Shown piece after piece: positions 1 to 8,049 of a stretch of DNA of 26,783 bases. Each line of letters begins with the position of its first letter. Position 1 is the first letter of the stretch. The stretch comes from [Mycobacterium] zoologicum (GTDB lineage Bacteria; Actinomycetota; Actinomycetes; Mycobacteriales; Mycobacteriaceae): positions 4,340,400 through 4,367,182 of the forward strand of contig NZ_CP083985.1 of assembly GCF_020172665.1 (NCBI RefSeq), given 5' to 3'. The notes below the pieces were generated by a model. It had not been told where the DNA came from. It ran no database searches and saw only the letters and a list, made by a program, of their open reading frames with translations. The translations under genes were made by a program, and so were the position numbers.

Positions 1-931
1 TGCCCGCGACCACCCGCTCGTACACACTGCGCTGCACGAAAACCCTTGAGCCGCAGACGCATCCCTGACCGGAGTGCACGAAGATGCCCATCGAGGCCAT
101 CATGATCGCCATGTCCAGGTCGGCGTCGGAATAGATGAGCACCGGGGACTTGCCGCCCAGCTCGAGTGTGACCTTCTTCAGATTGTCCGCCGAGTCACGC
201 ATGATCTGCTTGCCCACCTCGGTGGAGCCGGTGAAGGCCACCTTCTCCACGTCGGGGTGCGCGGTGATCGCGGCCCCGGCGGTGGCGCCGTAGCCGATCA
301 CGAAGTTGGTGACGCCGTCGGGCACACCGGCTTGCGCGATCAGCTTCTCCAGCAGCACCGCCGACAGCGGGGTCTCCTCGGCCGGTTTGACCACGCTGCT
401 GCAGCCGGCGGCCAGCGCGGGCGCGACCTTGGCGCAGGCGTTGAACAGCGGGCCGTTCCAGGGGTAGATCAGCCCGACGACGCCGTAGGGCTCCTTGTGG
501 GTGTAGGCGTGGAAATTGGCGTGGGTGCTGTTGACACCGCCCTCCATCTGCACCTGGTAGCTGGCGCCGTTGAGCTTGGTGCACCAGCCGGCGTAGTAGC
601 GGAAGAACTCCGCGCAGGTGGACACGATCATCTCGGCCTGGGCCGGCGGCATGCCGGCGTCCAGCGACTCCAGTTCGGTGAACTCCTTGGCATGCTCGTC
701 GATGAGGTCACCGAGGCGCCACAGCACCTTGGCCCGCTCGCGAGCCGCGATGTCGGTCCAGACGCCCGACTGGTAGGCCGCCTTGGCGCGGGCGACGGCC
801 TCGTCGACGGCTTCAGGGCCGGCGTCGCGGAACTCGGTGATCTGCTCCTCGGTGGCCGGGTCGATCACCGCGATCAGCTCGCCGGTTCCGGGACGCTTCG
901 CCAGATCATCGATAACCGACTGCACTGCCAT
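1..931 (-). CDS. Aldehyde dehydrogenase (C-terminus outside window)
   Basis: NAD(P)-dependent aldehyde dehydrogenase family, oxidising an aldehyde to its carboxylate; the substrate cannot be told from sequence. About 310 residues are present from the ATG at 931 (MAVQSVIDDLAKRPG...); family members are about 490 residues, so some 180 C-terminal residues lie before position 1. Seen directly: the N-terminal Rossmann region with YPWNGPLFN, the nucleotide-loop motif FTGSTEVGK, the general-base motif LELGGKSP (Glu257) and the nucleophile motif GQGCVCGSR (Cys291; a second Cys sits at 293). A GAAGGG sequence about 9 nt upstream supports the start. It diverges from the SRPBCC gene at 1085. A catabolic role beside the P450, SDR and epoxide hydrolase is inferred from context only. 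Confidence 0.93.
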   Translation of the reverse strand, partial: MAVQSVIDDLAKRPGTGELIAVIDPATEEQITEFRDAGPEAVDEAVARAKAAYQSGVWTDIAARERAKVLWRLGDLIDEHAKEFTELESLDAGMPPAQAEMIVSTCAEFFRYYAGWCTKLNGASYQVQMEGGVNSTHANFHAYTHKEPYGVVGLIYPWNGPLFNACAKVAPALAAGCSSVVKPAEETPLSAVLLEKLIAQAGVPDGVTNFVIGYGATAGAAITAHPDVEKVAFTGSTEVGKQIMRDSADNLKKVTLELGGKSPVLIYSDADLDMAIMMASMGIFVHSGQGCVCGSRVFVQRSVYERVVAG

Positions 932-967
932 AACTGGACCCTTCCCGTCGCGGAGATGCTGGGCACT

Positions 968-996
968 TGCTTAGCACCCGGCGGGCGGCGCGTCAA
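968..996 (-). promoter_or_regulatory. Candidate promoter for the aldehyde dehydrogenase gene
   Basis: Read on the minus strand, TTGACG (991-996) is followed 17 bp later by TAAGCA (968-973), the latter preceded by TGC as an extended -10. Transcription would start near 961 and leave a leader of about 30 nt carrying the GAAGGG ribosome-binding site. The -35 is near consensus; the -10 lacks the usual final T. Confidence 0.4.
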
Positions 997-1084
997 CAGT
1001 GAGACAGTTTATTCATCATCTGTAAAGGTGTGTTGAGTGCGGGCGCTGGTCGGCGGCGCGCACGACGACCAGAAAGGCACGGCG

Positions 1085-1555
1085 TTGGGCATCGTCACCA
1101 CCACCTCGGAAACCGCGTTCAGCCACGCCGCTGAGACGATCTACGACTTCGTCACGGATCCGGCCAACTGGACGAAGACCTATCCCGGCAGTGCCCACAT
1201 CGAGAACCTGCCCGACCGACTGCCGCTGCAGGTGGGCGACACCTGGACCGAGGCCGGCCCGGATGGGGAACGCATCTTCAGCTGGCAGCTGGCGATCGCC
1301 ACCCGCCCCCGACTCTGGGTCTTCAGTTCGGTCGGACGCCTCGGCCATGACCGCGCCGGCAACGGGGGGATGGAAGGCCGCATCACGGTGCAGTACCACT
1401 TCACCCAGCCCGCCGACGCCACCACGTTGTTCACCCGCACCATGGCCATCGAGGCCTACAAGCACGCGCCGCTGCCCGACGGCTTCTTCCGCGCGGTCAA
1501 TCCCGCCAAGATCGACGACTACCACGCCGCCATCGCACGGGAGTTGGCGAACTGA
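1085..1555 (+). CDS. SRPBCC (START/polyketide-cyclase-like) family protein
   Basis: Small single-domain protein of 156 residues with the helix-grip SRPBCC pattern, a fold that binds hydrophobic ligands and includes some cyclases and dehydratases; no specific activity can be assigned. The N-terminal strand and helix (MGIVTTTSETAFSHAAETIYDFVTD...) and following aromatic-rich strands are typical. The frame is also open back to a GTG at 1037, but the TTG at 1085 is preferred: AGAAAGG lies about 8 nt upstream and family proteins begin at this point. It lies divergent from the aldehyde dehydrogenase and 94 bp before a TetR regulator on the same strand. Its job may be binding or processing a lipid-like metabolite; that is inference. 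Confidence 0.8.
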   Translation: MGIVTTTSETAFSHAAETIYDFVTDPANWTKTYPGSAHIENLPDRLPLQVGDTWTEAGPDGERIFSWQLAIATRPRLWVFSSVGRLGHDRAGNGGMEGRITVQYHFTQPADATTLFTRTMAIEAYKHAPLPDGFFRAVNPAKIDDYHAAIARELAN

Positions 1556-1649
1556 CCGTGGTCGGCCCTGCGGATACCGGCTGATCAGTATGCGGTGTCG
1601 CGTCGATTACCGTTCCGGCTATGACGCGACGCCGGCTCGGGAGGTTCTG

Positions 1650-2279
1650 ATGCGCACCCGCGGCTGGGGCGGCGATGTGCCCGCCAGCGACGACGAGGCG
1701 GTGGCGCGGATCCTGGCAGCGACCCGGCGCACCATCGACGAACGCGGCGAACAGACCAGCATCGCCGACGTGGCCCGCACCCTCGGGGTGACCCGCCAGA
1801 CCGTCTACCGCTACTTCCCCAGCACCGAGGAGTTGCTGTCGGCGACCGCGATCGACGGCATCGGGGATTTTCTGGACCAACTCGCCGCGGCACTGGCCGG
1901 CATCACCGATCCCGGGGAGGCGGTCGCCGAAGGTGTCGCGCTGACCCTGGAACGCCTCCCCGGCGACCCCTATGTCGGACTGCTGTTGCGCGCCCAACAG
2001 CCCAGCGCCTTCGCCGTCACGGTGACCACCGATACCGGCCGCGCTTTCGGGCACTCGATTCTCGAGCGGCTGGATGTCGACTGGTCCGGTTTCGACGCGC
2101 AGGCCATCGACGACATCATCGAGATGGTGCTGCGCACCCTGCAGTCGTTCATCCTGGCGCCGCTGCCCGCCCCGGGTGCCGAGTTGCGGCGACTGCTGCG
2201 CCGGTGGATCGCCCCGGCGGTGACTGCGGCGCGGAGCGCTACGAAGGTTCGCGGGTCAGTGGGTAGCTCACGCCGGTGA
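1650..2279 (+). CDS. TetR/AcrR-family transcriptional regulator
   Basis: One-component repressor-type regulator of 209 residues. The N-terminal helix-turn-helix spans residues 36-63 (TSIADVARTLGVTRQTVYRYF), the signature of TetR proteins; the C-terminal ligand-binding region is divergent, so the effector is unknown. The ATG at 1650 is chosen because GGGAGG lies 6-7 nt upstream and the domain starts soon after; the frame stays open upstream without domain content. Its 3' end overlaps the 3' end of the convergent SDR gene by 41 bp. Likely targets are its own promoter and neighbouring catabolic genes, but no clear operator was recognised near it. Confidence 0.9.
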   Translation: MRTRGWGGDVPASDDEAVARILAATRRTIDERGEQTSIADVARTLGVTRQTVYRYFPSTEELLSATAIDGIGDFLDQLAAALAGITDPGEAVAEGVALTLERLPGDPYVGLLLRAQQPSAFAVTVTTDTGRAFGHSILERLDVDWSGFDAQAIDDIIEMVLRTLQSFILAPLPAPGAELRRLLRRWIAPAVTAARSATKVRGSVGSSRR

Positions 2280-3183
2280 GATCCTCGGCGATCTGCCAGA
2301 GCCGCTGCTGCGCCTCGACGTCGTGGGCGCGCCCCGCGGCCCGGACCAGCACCGGCGGGCCGATCTGCTCGAAACGCCCACCCGGCCCGTAGAACTGGCC
2401 GCCCGCCGCGGCCGGATCGGTCGCCGCCCGCAGGATCGGCAGTGCCCCGTCGGCCGGGGCCTGGGTGAACCAGCCGGTCAGGTGGCGGAAGCGCCGGTTG
2501 AACACCCAGCGAACCGATCGGGATTGCTCGCGCAGGATCCCGGTGCGGGTCCCGCCGGGGTGTGCTGCCAGCGAGATCGCTTGGCTGCCCAGCGATTCCA
2601 GTCGCCGCTGCAGTTCGAACACGGCCATCAGCTGAGCGAGCTTGGACTGGGTGTAGGCCGCCGCCGGGGTGAACGAGGACTCCAGCTGCAGATCGTCGAA
2701 CGAGATCCGGCCACCCCGACTGGTTTTGCTGTTCACCGCGACGATCCGCCCCGACCCGGAGGCGAGCACCCGGTCGAGCAACAGTCCGGTCAGGGCGAAT
2801 GGCCCGAGGAAGTTGGTACCGAGGTCGCCCTCAAAGCCATCGACGGTCAGCTGCCGCGTTTGGTGCATGACCCCGGCGTTGTTGACCAGGATGTCGATGA
2901 CCGAGTATGACGCCCGCAACTGTGCGGCACAGCCGCGCACCGACGCCAGGTCGCTGACATCCAGGCGCGCCACGTCGATGCGCGCGGCCGGGGCCGTCCG
3001 CAGGATGTCACGGCGGGCCGTGTCGGCAGCCTCGAGGTTGCGGCAGGCCAGTACGACGTCGGCGCCGAGGCCGGCCAGGCCCCGGGCGACCTCGAGGCCG
3101 ACACCGGTGTTGGCTCCGGTCACGACGGCGGTCCGCCCGTGCTGGGGTGACGCCTGCGCCAAGGTCCAGTCCGTCGCACTCAC
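2239..3183 (-). CDS. Short-chain dehydrogenase/reductase (classical SDR)
   Basis: NAD(P)H-dependent oxidoreductase of 314 residues, closest in pattern to the retinol-dehydrogenase/WW-domain-oxidoreductase-like SDRs common in mycobacteria. Seen directly: the cofactor motif TGANTGVG (residues 22-29), NNAGV (101-105), the catalytic Ser region (S152) and YTQSK with Tyr177 and Lys181. The GTG at 3183 is chosen over longer in-frame options because a TATAGT -10 lies exactly 7 nt before it, as in leaderless mycobacterial transcripts, and because the Rossmann motif then sits at the usual distance from the N-terminus. It diverges from the P450 gene and converges on the TetR gene. The substrate is unknown; an alcohol/ketone step linked to the P450 is plausible. 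Confidence 0.92.
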   Translation of the reverse strand: MSATDWTLAQASPQHGRTAVVTGANTGVGLEVARGLAGLGADVVLACRNLEAADTARRDILRTAPAARIDVARLDVSDLASVRGCAAQLRASYSVIDILVNNAGVMHQTRQLTVDGFEGDLGTNFLGPFALTGLLLDRVLASGSGRIVAVNSKTSRGGRISFDDLQLESSFTPAAAYTQSKLAQLMAVFELQRRLESLGSQAISLAAHPGGTRTGILREQSRSVRWVFNRRFRHLTGWFTQAPADGALPILRAATDPAAAGGQFYGPGGRFEQIGPPVLVRAAGRAHDVEAQQRLWQIAEDLTGVSYPLTREPS

Positions 3184-3190
3184 ACGCCGA

Positions 3191-3196
3191 ACTATA
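3191..3196 (-). promoter_or_regulatory. -10 element of a leaderless promoter for the SDR gene
   Basis: On the minus strand TATAGT is followed by 7 nt (TCGGCGT) and then the GTG start at 3183. This spacing would place the transcription start at or next to the first base of the GTG, the common leaderless arrangement of mycobacteria. No ribosome-binding site precedes the GTG, which agrees. No convincing -35 was seen. Confidence 0.5.
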
Positions 3197-3234
3197 GACG
3201 GGACACCACAATCAATGTGTATGGTCCTGACTTG

Positions 3235-4461
3235 ATGCACGACGACGTCGACCTCACCGACCTGGACCGGTTCACGTCCGGCTTTCCGTATCACGTCTTC
3301 GATGTGTTACGCCGCGAATCGCCGGTCTGGTTCCATCCGGCCACCGCCCACTCCCCGGGCGGCGAAGGGTTCTGGGTGCTCAGCCGCTACGCCGACATCG
3401 TCGCCGCGGCCACCGACAGCGAGACGTTCTCCTCGGAGACCGGCGGCGGGCGCGACGGCGGCGGCACCACCCTGGAGGACATGCCGCTCGGGTTCGCCGT
3501 CGGCGCACTGCTGAACATGATGGACGACCCGCGGCATGCCAAATTCCGAAAGTTGCTGATGCCCAGCATGACTCCGCGGGCGCTGCGCGGCATCGAGCAG
3601 GATCTGCGCCGGCGCGCAGTGGCGATCGTCGACACCGCGCTGGCCAAACGGGAATGCGACTTCCTGGTCGATGTCGCCGCGGAGCTGCCGCTGCAGGCCG
3701 TCGCGGAGCTGGTGGGCGTGCCGCAGCAGGATCGCCACGAGCTGATGGACTGGGCCAACGTCACCTTGGACTACGAGGACCGCGAAGTCGGCGAGGTCAG
3801 CGACCGGCTGGTGCAGGCCCATGCCCGGATGCACGCCTACGGGGCCGAGCTGCTGGAATACAAGCGCGCCCACCCGGCCGATGACCTGCTGTCGGTGGTG
3901 ACGCACGCCGAGATCGACGGCGAGCCGCTCACCGCCAACGAGCAGCAGATGTTTTTGAGCCTGATCATGGCCGCGGGCAGCGAGACGACACGCAATTCGA
4001 TTGCGATCGGCATGTCGGCACTCAGCGAGCACCCCGAGGCCTGGGAGCGGTTACGCCGGGACCGGCAGCTGCTGCCGGTGGCCGTCGAGGAGCTGCTGCG
4101 CTGGGCGTCGTCAACGCCGTACAACCGGCGCACCGCCACCCGCGACGTCGAACTGCACGGCCGGCAGATCCGTGCCGGTGACAAGGTGAGCCTGTGGTGG
4201 GCGTCGGCGAACCGCGACGAGTCGGTGTTCGCCGAGCCCTACACCTTCGACATTCTGCGGAACCCCAACCCGCACCTGACATTCGGGCGCGGCGTGCACT
4301 TCTGCCTCGGCTCCACGCTGGCGCGCCTGGAGATGCGGGTGATCTTCGACGTGCTGCTCGACCGGGTGGGCACCGTGACCTTGACCGGCCCGATCGAGTA
4401 CGTCCGCAGCAACAAGCACGCCGGGGTCCGGCACATGCCGGTCACCATCGAGCCGAGCTGA
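3235..4461 (+). CDS. Cytochrome P450
   Basis: Heme-thiolate monooxygenase of 408 residues, a normal length for soluble bacterial class I P450s; it needs ferredoxin and a reductase, neither encoded here. Seen directly: I-helix AGSETTR (Glu250, Thr251-Thr252), K-helix EELLR (Glu286, Arg289) and heme-binding FGRGVHFCLGS with ligand Cys357. An in-frame GTG at 3217 would add six residues; the ATG at 3235 is preferred, with TATGGT at 3220-3225 as a possible -10 giving a very short leader. It diverges from the SDR gene, so the pair may be co-regulated. The P450 subfamily and substrate cannot be assigned by eye; a steroid, terpenoid or fatty acid is likely. Confidence 0.95.
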   Translation: MHDDVDLTDLDRFTSGFPYHVFDVLRRESPVWFHPATAHSPGGEGFWVLSRYADIVAAATDSETFSSETGGGRDGGGTTLEDMPLGFAVGALLNMMDDPRHAKFRKLLMPSMTPRALRGIEQDLRRRAVAIVDTALAKRECDFLVDVAAELPLQAVAELVGVPQQDRHELMDWANVTLDYEDREVGEVSDRLVQAHARMHAYGAELLEYKRAHPADDLLSVVTHAEIDGEPLTANEQQMFLSLIMAAGSETTRNSIAIGMSALSEHPEAWERLRRDRQLLPVAVEELLRWASSTPYNRRTATRDVELHGRQIRAGDKVSLWWASANRDESVFAEPYTFDILRNPNPHLTFGRGVHFCLGSTLARLEMRVIFDVLLDRVGTVTLTGPIEYVRSNKHAGVRHMPVTIEPS

Positions 4462-4480
4462 GGCCGGCCCTCGGCCCAGC

Positions 4481-4497
4481 ATACCAATTTTTGGTAT
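4481..4497. promoter_or_regulatory. Palindromic operator of the parDE-like operon
   Basis: ATACCAATTTTTGGTAT is a perfect inverted repeat with 7-bp arms (4481-4487 and 4491-4497) and a 3-nt centre. It overlaps TATCGT (4495-4500), which lies 7 nt before the antitoxin ATG at 4508 and so looks like a leaderless -10. Antitoxins of this class autoregulate their operon by binding such palindromes, so this is the probable ParD-ParE binding site. Confidence 0.7.
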
Positions 4498-4507
4498 CGT
4501 GGCAGAC

Positions 4508-4759
4508 ATGGGCAAGAACACGTCCTTCGTGCTCGACGATCATTACCAGGCCTTCATCGACCAGGAGATCGCAGCCGGACGCTACCGATCGGTCAGCGAG
4601 GTTATCCGCTCGGCATTGCGGCTGCTGGAGGATCGCGAAGCACAACTGCGGGCCCTGCGCACCGCCCTCGAGGACGGTGAACGTAGCGGCGAGTCGACGC
4701 CGTTTGACTTCGATGCCTTCCTCGACCGCAAGCGGACGGATGCGTCGCGTATCCGGTGA
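4508..4759 (+). CDS. parD: ParD-like antitoxin (CC2985/ribbon-helix-helix type)
   Basis: Antitoxin of 83 residues. The N-terminal ribbon-helix-helix (MGKNTSFVLDDHYQAFIDQ, then GRYRSVSEVIRSALRLLE) should bind the operator at 4481-4497, and the charged C-terminal tail should wrap the toxin. The frame also opens at a GTG at 4499, but the ATG at 4508 is chosen because homologues start there and a -10-like TATCGT is 7 nt upstream. The stop overlaps the toxin start by 4 bp (GTGA), giving translational coupling. It lies alone between the P450 and SRPBCC genes, in a region without other plasmid genes, so it is probably a chromosomal toxin-antitoxin pair. Confidence 0.9.
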   Translation: MGKNTSFVLDDHYQAFIDQEIAAGRYRSVSEVIRSALRLLEDREAQLRALRTALEDGERSGESTPFDFDAFLDRKRTDASRIR

Positions 4760-5052
4760 CTGTTCGATACCTGCTCTCACCTGCCGCGCGAGCAGATCTG
4801 GAACAGATCTGGGATTACACCGCGGACCGCTGGGGCGTCGACCAGGCCGAAGAGTACCTGCGCGAGCTCCAGTACGCGATCGAACGTCTTGCCGCGAAGC
4901 CACGGATCGGCCGAACCTGTGACGAGATCCGACCCGGCTATCGCAAACTATCGGCCGGATCCCACACGCTGTTCTATCGACTGACTGCCGACGCCGTCGT
5001 CGACGTAGTTCGGGTCTTGCACCAACGGATGGACACCGAGCGGCATCTCTGA
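4756..5052 (+). CDS. parE: ParE/RelE-superfamily toxin
   Basis: Toxin of 98 residues with the compact RelE/ParE fold. The pattern begins YLLSPAARADLEQIWDYTADRWG, continues with an AEEYLRELQYAIERLA helix, then PRIGR, and ends with strands HTLFYRL and VVDVVRVLHQRMD. The R-x-L-x-x-R/H end is typical of the ParE branch, whose members poison DNA gyrase; RelE-type mRNA cleavage is less likely because the C-terminal catalytic pattern differs, but sequence alone does not settle it. GTG start, overlapping the antitoxin stop by 4 bp. Twenty bases separate its stop from the convergent SRPBCC gene. Confidence 0.9.
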   Translation: MTVRYLLSPAARADLEQIWDYTADRWGVDQAEEYLRELQYAIERLAAKPRIGRTCDEIRPGYRKLSAGSHTLFYRLTADAVVDVVRVLHQRMDTERHL

Positions 5053-5072
5053 AGCTCGCAGTCTCCGCACCC

Positions 5073-5585
5073 CTACCCGCGCTGCACCGTCGCAAACCGC
5101 TGGTCGGTGTAGCGGCGCAGATTCGACAGGAACCGGCGAAACGCCAGGTTCATCAACGGGCCGCTCACCGGGGAGAACAGCTTCGCCGGGCCGGTGAGCC
5201 GATTGGCCAGGGTCCAGGTCAGCCGGCAGCCCTGTGGAGTCGGTTCGATGCGGTAGTCCTCGACGAAAACCGCCAGCGCCGATGTCGAGCTGGCGTTGAA
5301 CCGAAACGCCATGTGCCGACAGGGTTCCCAGGCGAGGAATTCCTCGTCGCCGATGATGCCGCCGCGCATGTCGACCAGGCGGGTGGTGCCGACACCGTGC
5401 GGCTCGGGGCTGGTCCAGGTCACGTTGGTGATCACCGACGCCCAGCGCGGCCAGGCGTCGGCGTCGGCGAGCACCTCCCACACCTGCTCGGGGGTCACGG
5501 CCAGCTCGACGCTGTTGCTGAACCGCTGCGGCGCCTGGTCGATGAAGCCGAGATCGACTTGCTCGCAGGGATACATCCGGGCCAA
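5073..5585 (-). CDS. SRPBCC-family protein (polyketide cyclase/dehydrase-like)
   Basis: Protein of 170 residues with the START-like pattern: N-terminal strand RFSNSVELAVTPEQVWEVLADADAWPRWASVI, then strands ending with a long C-terminal helix (LMNLAFRRFLSNLRRYTDQRF). The TTG at 5585 is chosen because AAAGGA lies 7 nt upstream; the first ATG is three codons further in and its spacing would be poor. It is the second gene of an operon, 26 bp after the amidohydrolase stop, which suggests it handles a substrate or product of that enzyme. It is unrelated in close sequence to the SRPBCC protein at 1085. The biochemical role is unknown. Confidence 0.85.
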   Translation of the reverse strand: MARMYPCEQVDLGFIDQAPQRFSNSVELAVTPEQVWEVLADADAWPRWASVITNVTWTSPEPHGVGTTRLVDMRGGIIGDEEFLAWEPCRHMAFRFNASSTSALAVFVEDYRIEPTPQGCRLTWTLANRLTGPAKLFSPVSGPLMNLAFRRFLSNLRRYTDQRFATVQRG

Positions 5586-5611
5586 GGGATTTCCTTTCCG
5601 TGCTTCGTGAT

Positions 5612-7375
5612 TCAGCGTGCGCCGCGCACCAGCCGGCCCGGGCGGGCGCCGGTGTCGGTGCCGTTGCGTCGGGTGACGGTACCGCTGACGATCGTGGCGT
5701 CATAACCGCTGGCGCCCTGCAGCAGCCGGCGGCCACCGGCCGGCAGGTCATAGGCCATCCGGGCCGGGTGCAGGGTCAGCGCCGCCATGTCGATCACGTT
5801 GATATCGGCCTTCTTGCCCAGCTCGATGACGCCGCGATCGGTCAGGCCGAACAGCTGTGCGGTGTCTCGGCACTGCTTGCGCACCACGTACTCCAACGGC
5901 AGTTTGTCCCCGCGGTGCCGGTCACGGGCCCAGTGCGTCAGCAGATACGTGGGATAGGAGGCGTCGCAGATCATTCCGCAGTGCGCGCCGCCGTCGGACA
6001 GGCCCAGCACGCCGGCCGGGTGGGTGAGCATCTCGCGGATCGCGTCGTGGTTGCCGTCGGCGTAATTGAAGAACGGCAGCATCAGCATCGCGCCGGCGTC
6101 GTCGCGCAGCATCAGGTCATACAGCGTCGACAGCGGGTCCTCGCCGCGCGCCGCCGCTATCGCGGCCACCGAACGGTCCGGGGTCGGCTCGTAGTCCGGC
6201 GGGTCTCCCAGGTCGTAGATGCGGTGCAGCGAGTGCTGCACCAGCGCGAACATCCCGTCGAACTGCAGCGAGGTGTCGACAGGCAAGTCGTCTTCGGCCA
6301 GGATCGCGGACTTGACCGCCGGCTCGGCGAGCCGCTGCGCCAGCTCCTCGCGACTGCACTGTTCTTTGAGCCGGCGGTAGGTCGGGCGGTGGGAGAACCC
6401 GTGGTGCCCGGGGAAGCCGAGCAGCATGCCGAATGGCCGGGCGGCGATCTGCGGATACAGCGCACTGCCCGCCTGGTGGGCGGCGGCGGAGACGTCGAGC
6501 TGTTCGCGCCACAGGTTCGGGTCGGCGTCGACCTGAATCAGCGCGAACGACAACGGGCGGTCGATCTCGGCGCTGAGGCGCTGCATCCATTCGAGCTCTT
6601 TTTTCGGTGCGACGATGTCCTCACCGGCCGCACCCTGCGGCGCGAGTTCGAACACCGCCTGACCGCCGGCGGCCATCGCGCGGCCCAGCCCGAACAGTTC
6701 GTCTTCGGCGGCGAAGGTGCCCGGCACCGGTTCGCCGTCCATCGCGCGGTGCGCCAGCGTGCGGGACGTCGAAAAGCCCAGCGCCCCAGCCTCGATCGCC
6801 TCTTGCACCAGCCTGCTCATCGCGGCGATGTCGTCGGAGGTGGCCGGCTCGTTGCGGGCGCCGCGCTCACCCATGGCATACGCGCGGATCGCCCCGTGCG
6901 CCACCTGACTGCCGACGTCGACGGCCAGGTTCTGTCGATCGAGCGCGTCGAGGTATTCCGGGTAGCTCTCCCATCCCCAGGTGATGCCTTCGGTCAGCGC
7001 GGTGCCCGGAATGTCCTCGACGCCCTCCATCAGCTTGATCAGCCATTCCTCGCGGCCCGGCTTCACCGGGGCGAAGCCCACGCCGCAGTTGCCGGTGACC
7101 ACCGTCGTCACGCCGTGCCCGCTGGACGGTTCCAGCAGGCTGTCCCAGCTGACCTGCCCGTCGTAGTGGGTGTGGATGTCGACGAATCCGGGGGCGACGA
7201 TGCGGTCGGTGGCGTCGATCGTCTCGGCTGCCGCACCGGTCAGACCGGGATCATCGGCTCCGGTGCGGCGGTGGACCGCCACGATCTTGCCGTCCCGGAT
7301 ACCGATGTCGCCCGGGTAGCGGTCGGCCCCGGTCCCGTCGACGACGGTGCCACCGGTGATCACGAGGTCATACAC
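5612..7375 (-). CDS. Amidohydrolase-superfamily protein (D-aminoacylase/N-acyl-D-amino-acid deacylase type)
   Basis: Metal-dependent hydrolase of 587 residues. Seen directly: N-terminal beta strands [16 protein letters not shown], metal-binding DIHTHYDGQ (His68, His70), the cysteine motif NCGVGF (Cys97) typical of the D-aminoacylase branch, a barrel acid motif SDGGAH (Asp461), and a C-terminal [10 protein letters not shown] strand of the urease-like beta domain. These fit hydrolysis of an amide or cyclic amide bond, but the natural substrate of the mycobacterial members is not evident here. AAGGAGA lies about 9 nt before the ATG. It is first in an operon with the SRPBCC gene and is divergent from a TetR gene with a 71-bp gap, the usual arrangement for a target of that regulator. 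Confidence 0.9.
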   Translation of the reverse strand: MYDLVITGGTVVDGTGADRYPGDIGIRDGKIVAVHRRTGADDPGLTGAAAETIDATDRIVAPGFVDIHTHYDGQVSWDSLLEPSSGHGVTTVVTGNCGVGFAPVKPGREEWLIKLMEGVEDIPGTALTEGITWGWESYPEYLDALDRQNLAVDVGSQVAHGAIRAYAMGERGARNEPATSDDIAAMSRLVQEAIEAGALGFSTSRTLAHRAMDGEPVPGTFAAEDELFGLGRAMAAGGQAVFELAPQGAAGEDIVAPKKELEWMQRLSAEIDRPLSFALIQVDADPNLWREQLDVSAAAHQAGSALYPQIAARPFGMLLGFPGHHGFSHRPTYRRLKEQCSREELAQRLAEPAVKSAILAEDDLPVDTSLQFDGMFALVQHSLHRIYDLGDPPDYEPTPDRSVAAIAAARGEDPLSTLYDLMLRDDAGAMLMLPFFNYADGNHDAIREMLTHPAGVLGLSDGGAHCGMICDASYPTYLLTHWARDRHRGDKLPLEYVVRKQCRDTAQLFGLTDRGVIELGKKADINVIDMAALTLHPARMAYDLPAGGRRLLQGASGYDATIVSGTVTRRNGTDTGARPGRLVRGAR

Positions 7376-7446
7376 GGCCGTCTCCTTCGAAGTACCGGGC
7401 GCGGCGAAGAATGATGTTGATCAATTTGTACATATCTCGTTAATGT
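7376..7446. promoter_or_regulatory. Shared divergent promoter region of the amidohydrolase and TetR operons
   Basis: This 71-bp AT-richer gap separates two divergent operons. It contains the perfect 8-bp palindrome TTGATCAA (7417-7424). On the plus strand, TTGATC (7417-7422) lies 18 bp before TAATGT (7441-7446), a plausible -35/-10 pair for the TetR gene, and the palindrome overlaps that -35. The regulator probably binds here to control both directions; the operator is only a candidate. Confidence 0.45.
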
Positions 7447-8049
7447 GTGCAAGTGCCCGTCGCTGCAGGATCTCGAACGCTGCCATCGCCGCTGCTCACC
7501 GCGGCGACAGACACCCTGCGACAGCTCGGGCCTCGCCGCTTCAGCCTCACCGCCGTCGCCGAGGCGGCCGGCGTCTCACGCGGCACGGTGCATAACATCC
7601 TGGGGACTCGCGACGACGCCATCGCCGCCGCGCTGGAACAGCTGTCCTCGGTGTTCATCGAGACCATGGCCGCCGAGGTGAGCCGGCAGCAGAGCCTGGC
7701 CGAGCAGGTCGCGGCCGCGGCGGTGCTGATCTCGGCGCATCGCCGCAGATCGACCGCCGAGCCCCGCGCGATCAACCAGAGTGTGCTGGTGCTGCTGCTC
7801 GAACACGGCGGCGATGAGTTGATGCGCCGCTCGGTACAGCTGTGGACGCCGCTGGTGCGCGCCGCCCAATGCAGCGGCGAAGTCAGCGAGGCCCTCGACG
7901 CGGGACGCGCCGGCGAATGGATCGTGCGGCTGCTGTTCAGCTTCGAGTTGCTGCCGCCCATGCGGGTGAACCTGGACAGTCCCCGCGCCGTGCGCCGCTT
8001 CGTGTGCGACCACATCGTCGCCGGTCTGGGAGGAGACTGCCGTGGCTGA
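7447..8049 (+). CDS. TetR-family transcriptional regulator
   Basis: Regulator of 200 residues with an N-terminal helix-turn-helix at residues 32-59 (FSLTAVAEAAGVSRGTVHNIL) and an alpha-helical effector domain of unknown specificity. The GTG at 7447 is the longest start; a GTG at 7453 (residue 3) lies 6 nt after the -10-like TAATGT and would suit leaderless initiation. Its stop overlaps the epoxide hydrolase start by 8 bp, so the two are co-translated. Divergence from the amidohydrolase makes it the likely regulator of both operons. The turn reads TVHNILGTRDD instead of the common TVYRYFPSKEE, a mild departure from the family. Confidence 0.9.
   Translation: MQVPVAAGSRTLPSPLLTAATDTLRQLGPRRFSLTAVAEAAGVSRGTVHNILGTRDDAIAAALEQLSSVFIETMAAEVSRQQSLAEQVAAAAVLISAHRRRSTAEPRAINQSVLVLLLEHGGDELMRRSVQLWTPLVRAAQCSGEVSEALDAGRAGEWIVRLLFSFELLPPMRVNLDSPRAVRRFVCDHIVAGLGGDCRG

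Noticed and set aside
1000..1030. ACAG...CTGT near-symmetry in the aldehyde dehydrogenase/SRPBCC gap
   Set aside because: The symmetry does not extend past 4 bp on each side.
5600..7414. 604-codon open frame on the plus strand
   Set aside because: It is antisense to the amidohydrolase, with His/Arg/Val-rich shadow composition and no domain; the minus-strand frame has clear metal-binding motifs.
7414..7433. 20-bp palindrome ATGT...ACAT in the amidohydrolase/TetR gap
   Set aside because: Only about half the positions are symmetric; only the inner TTGATCAA is a true palindrome.
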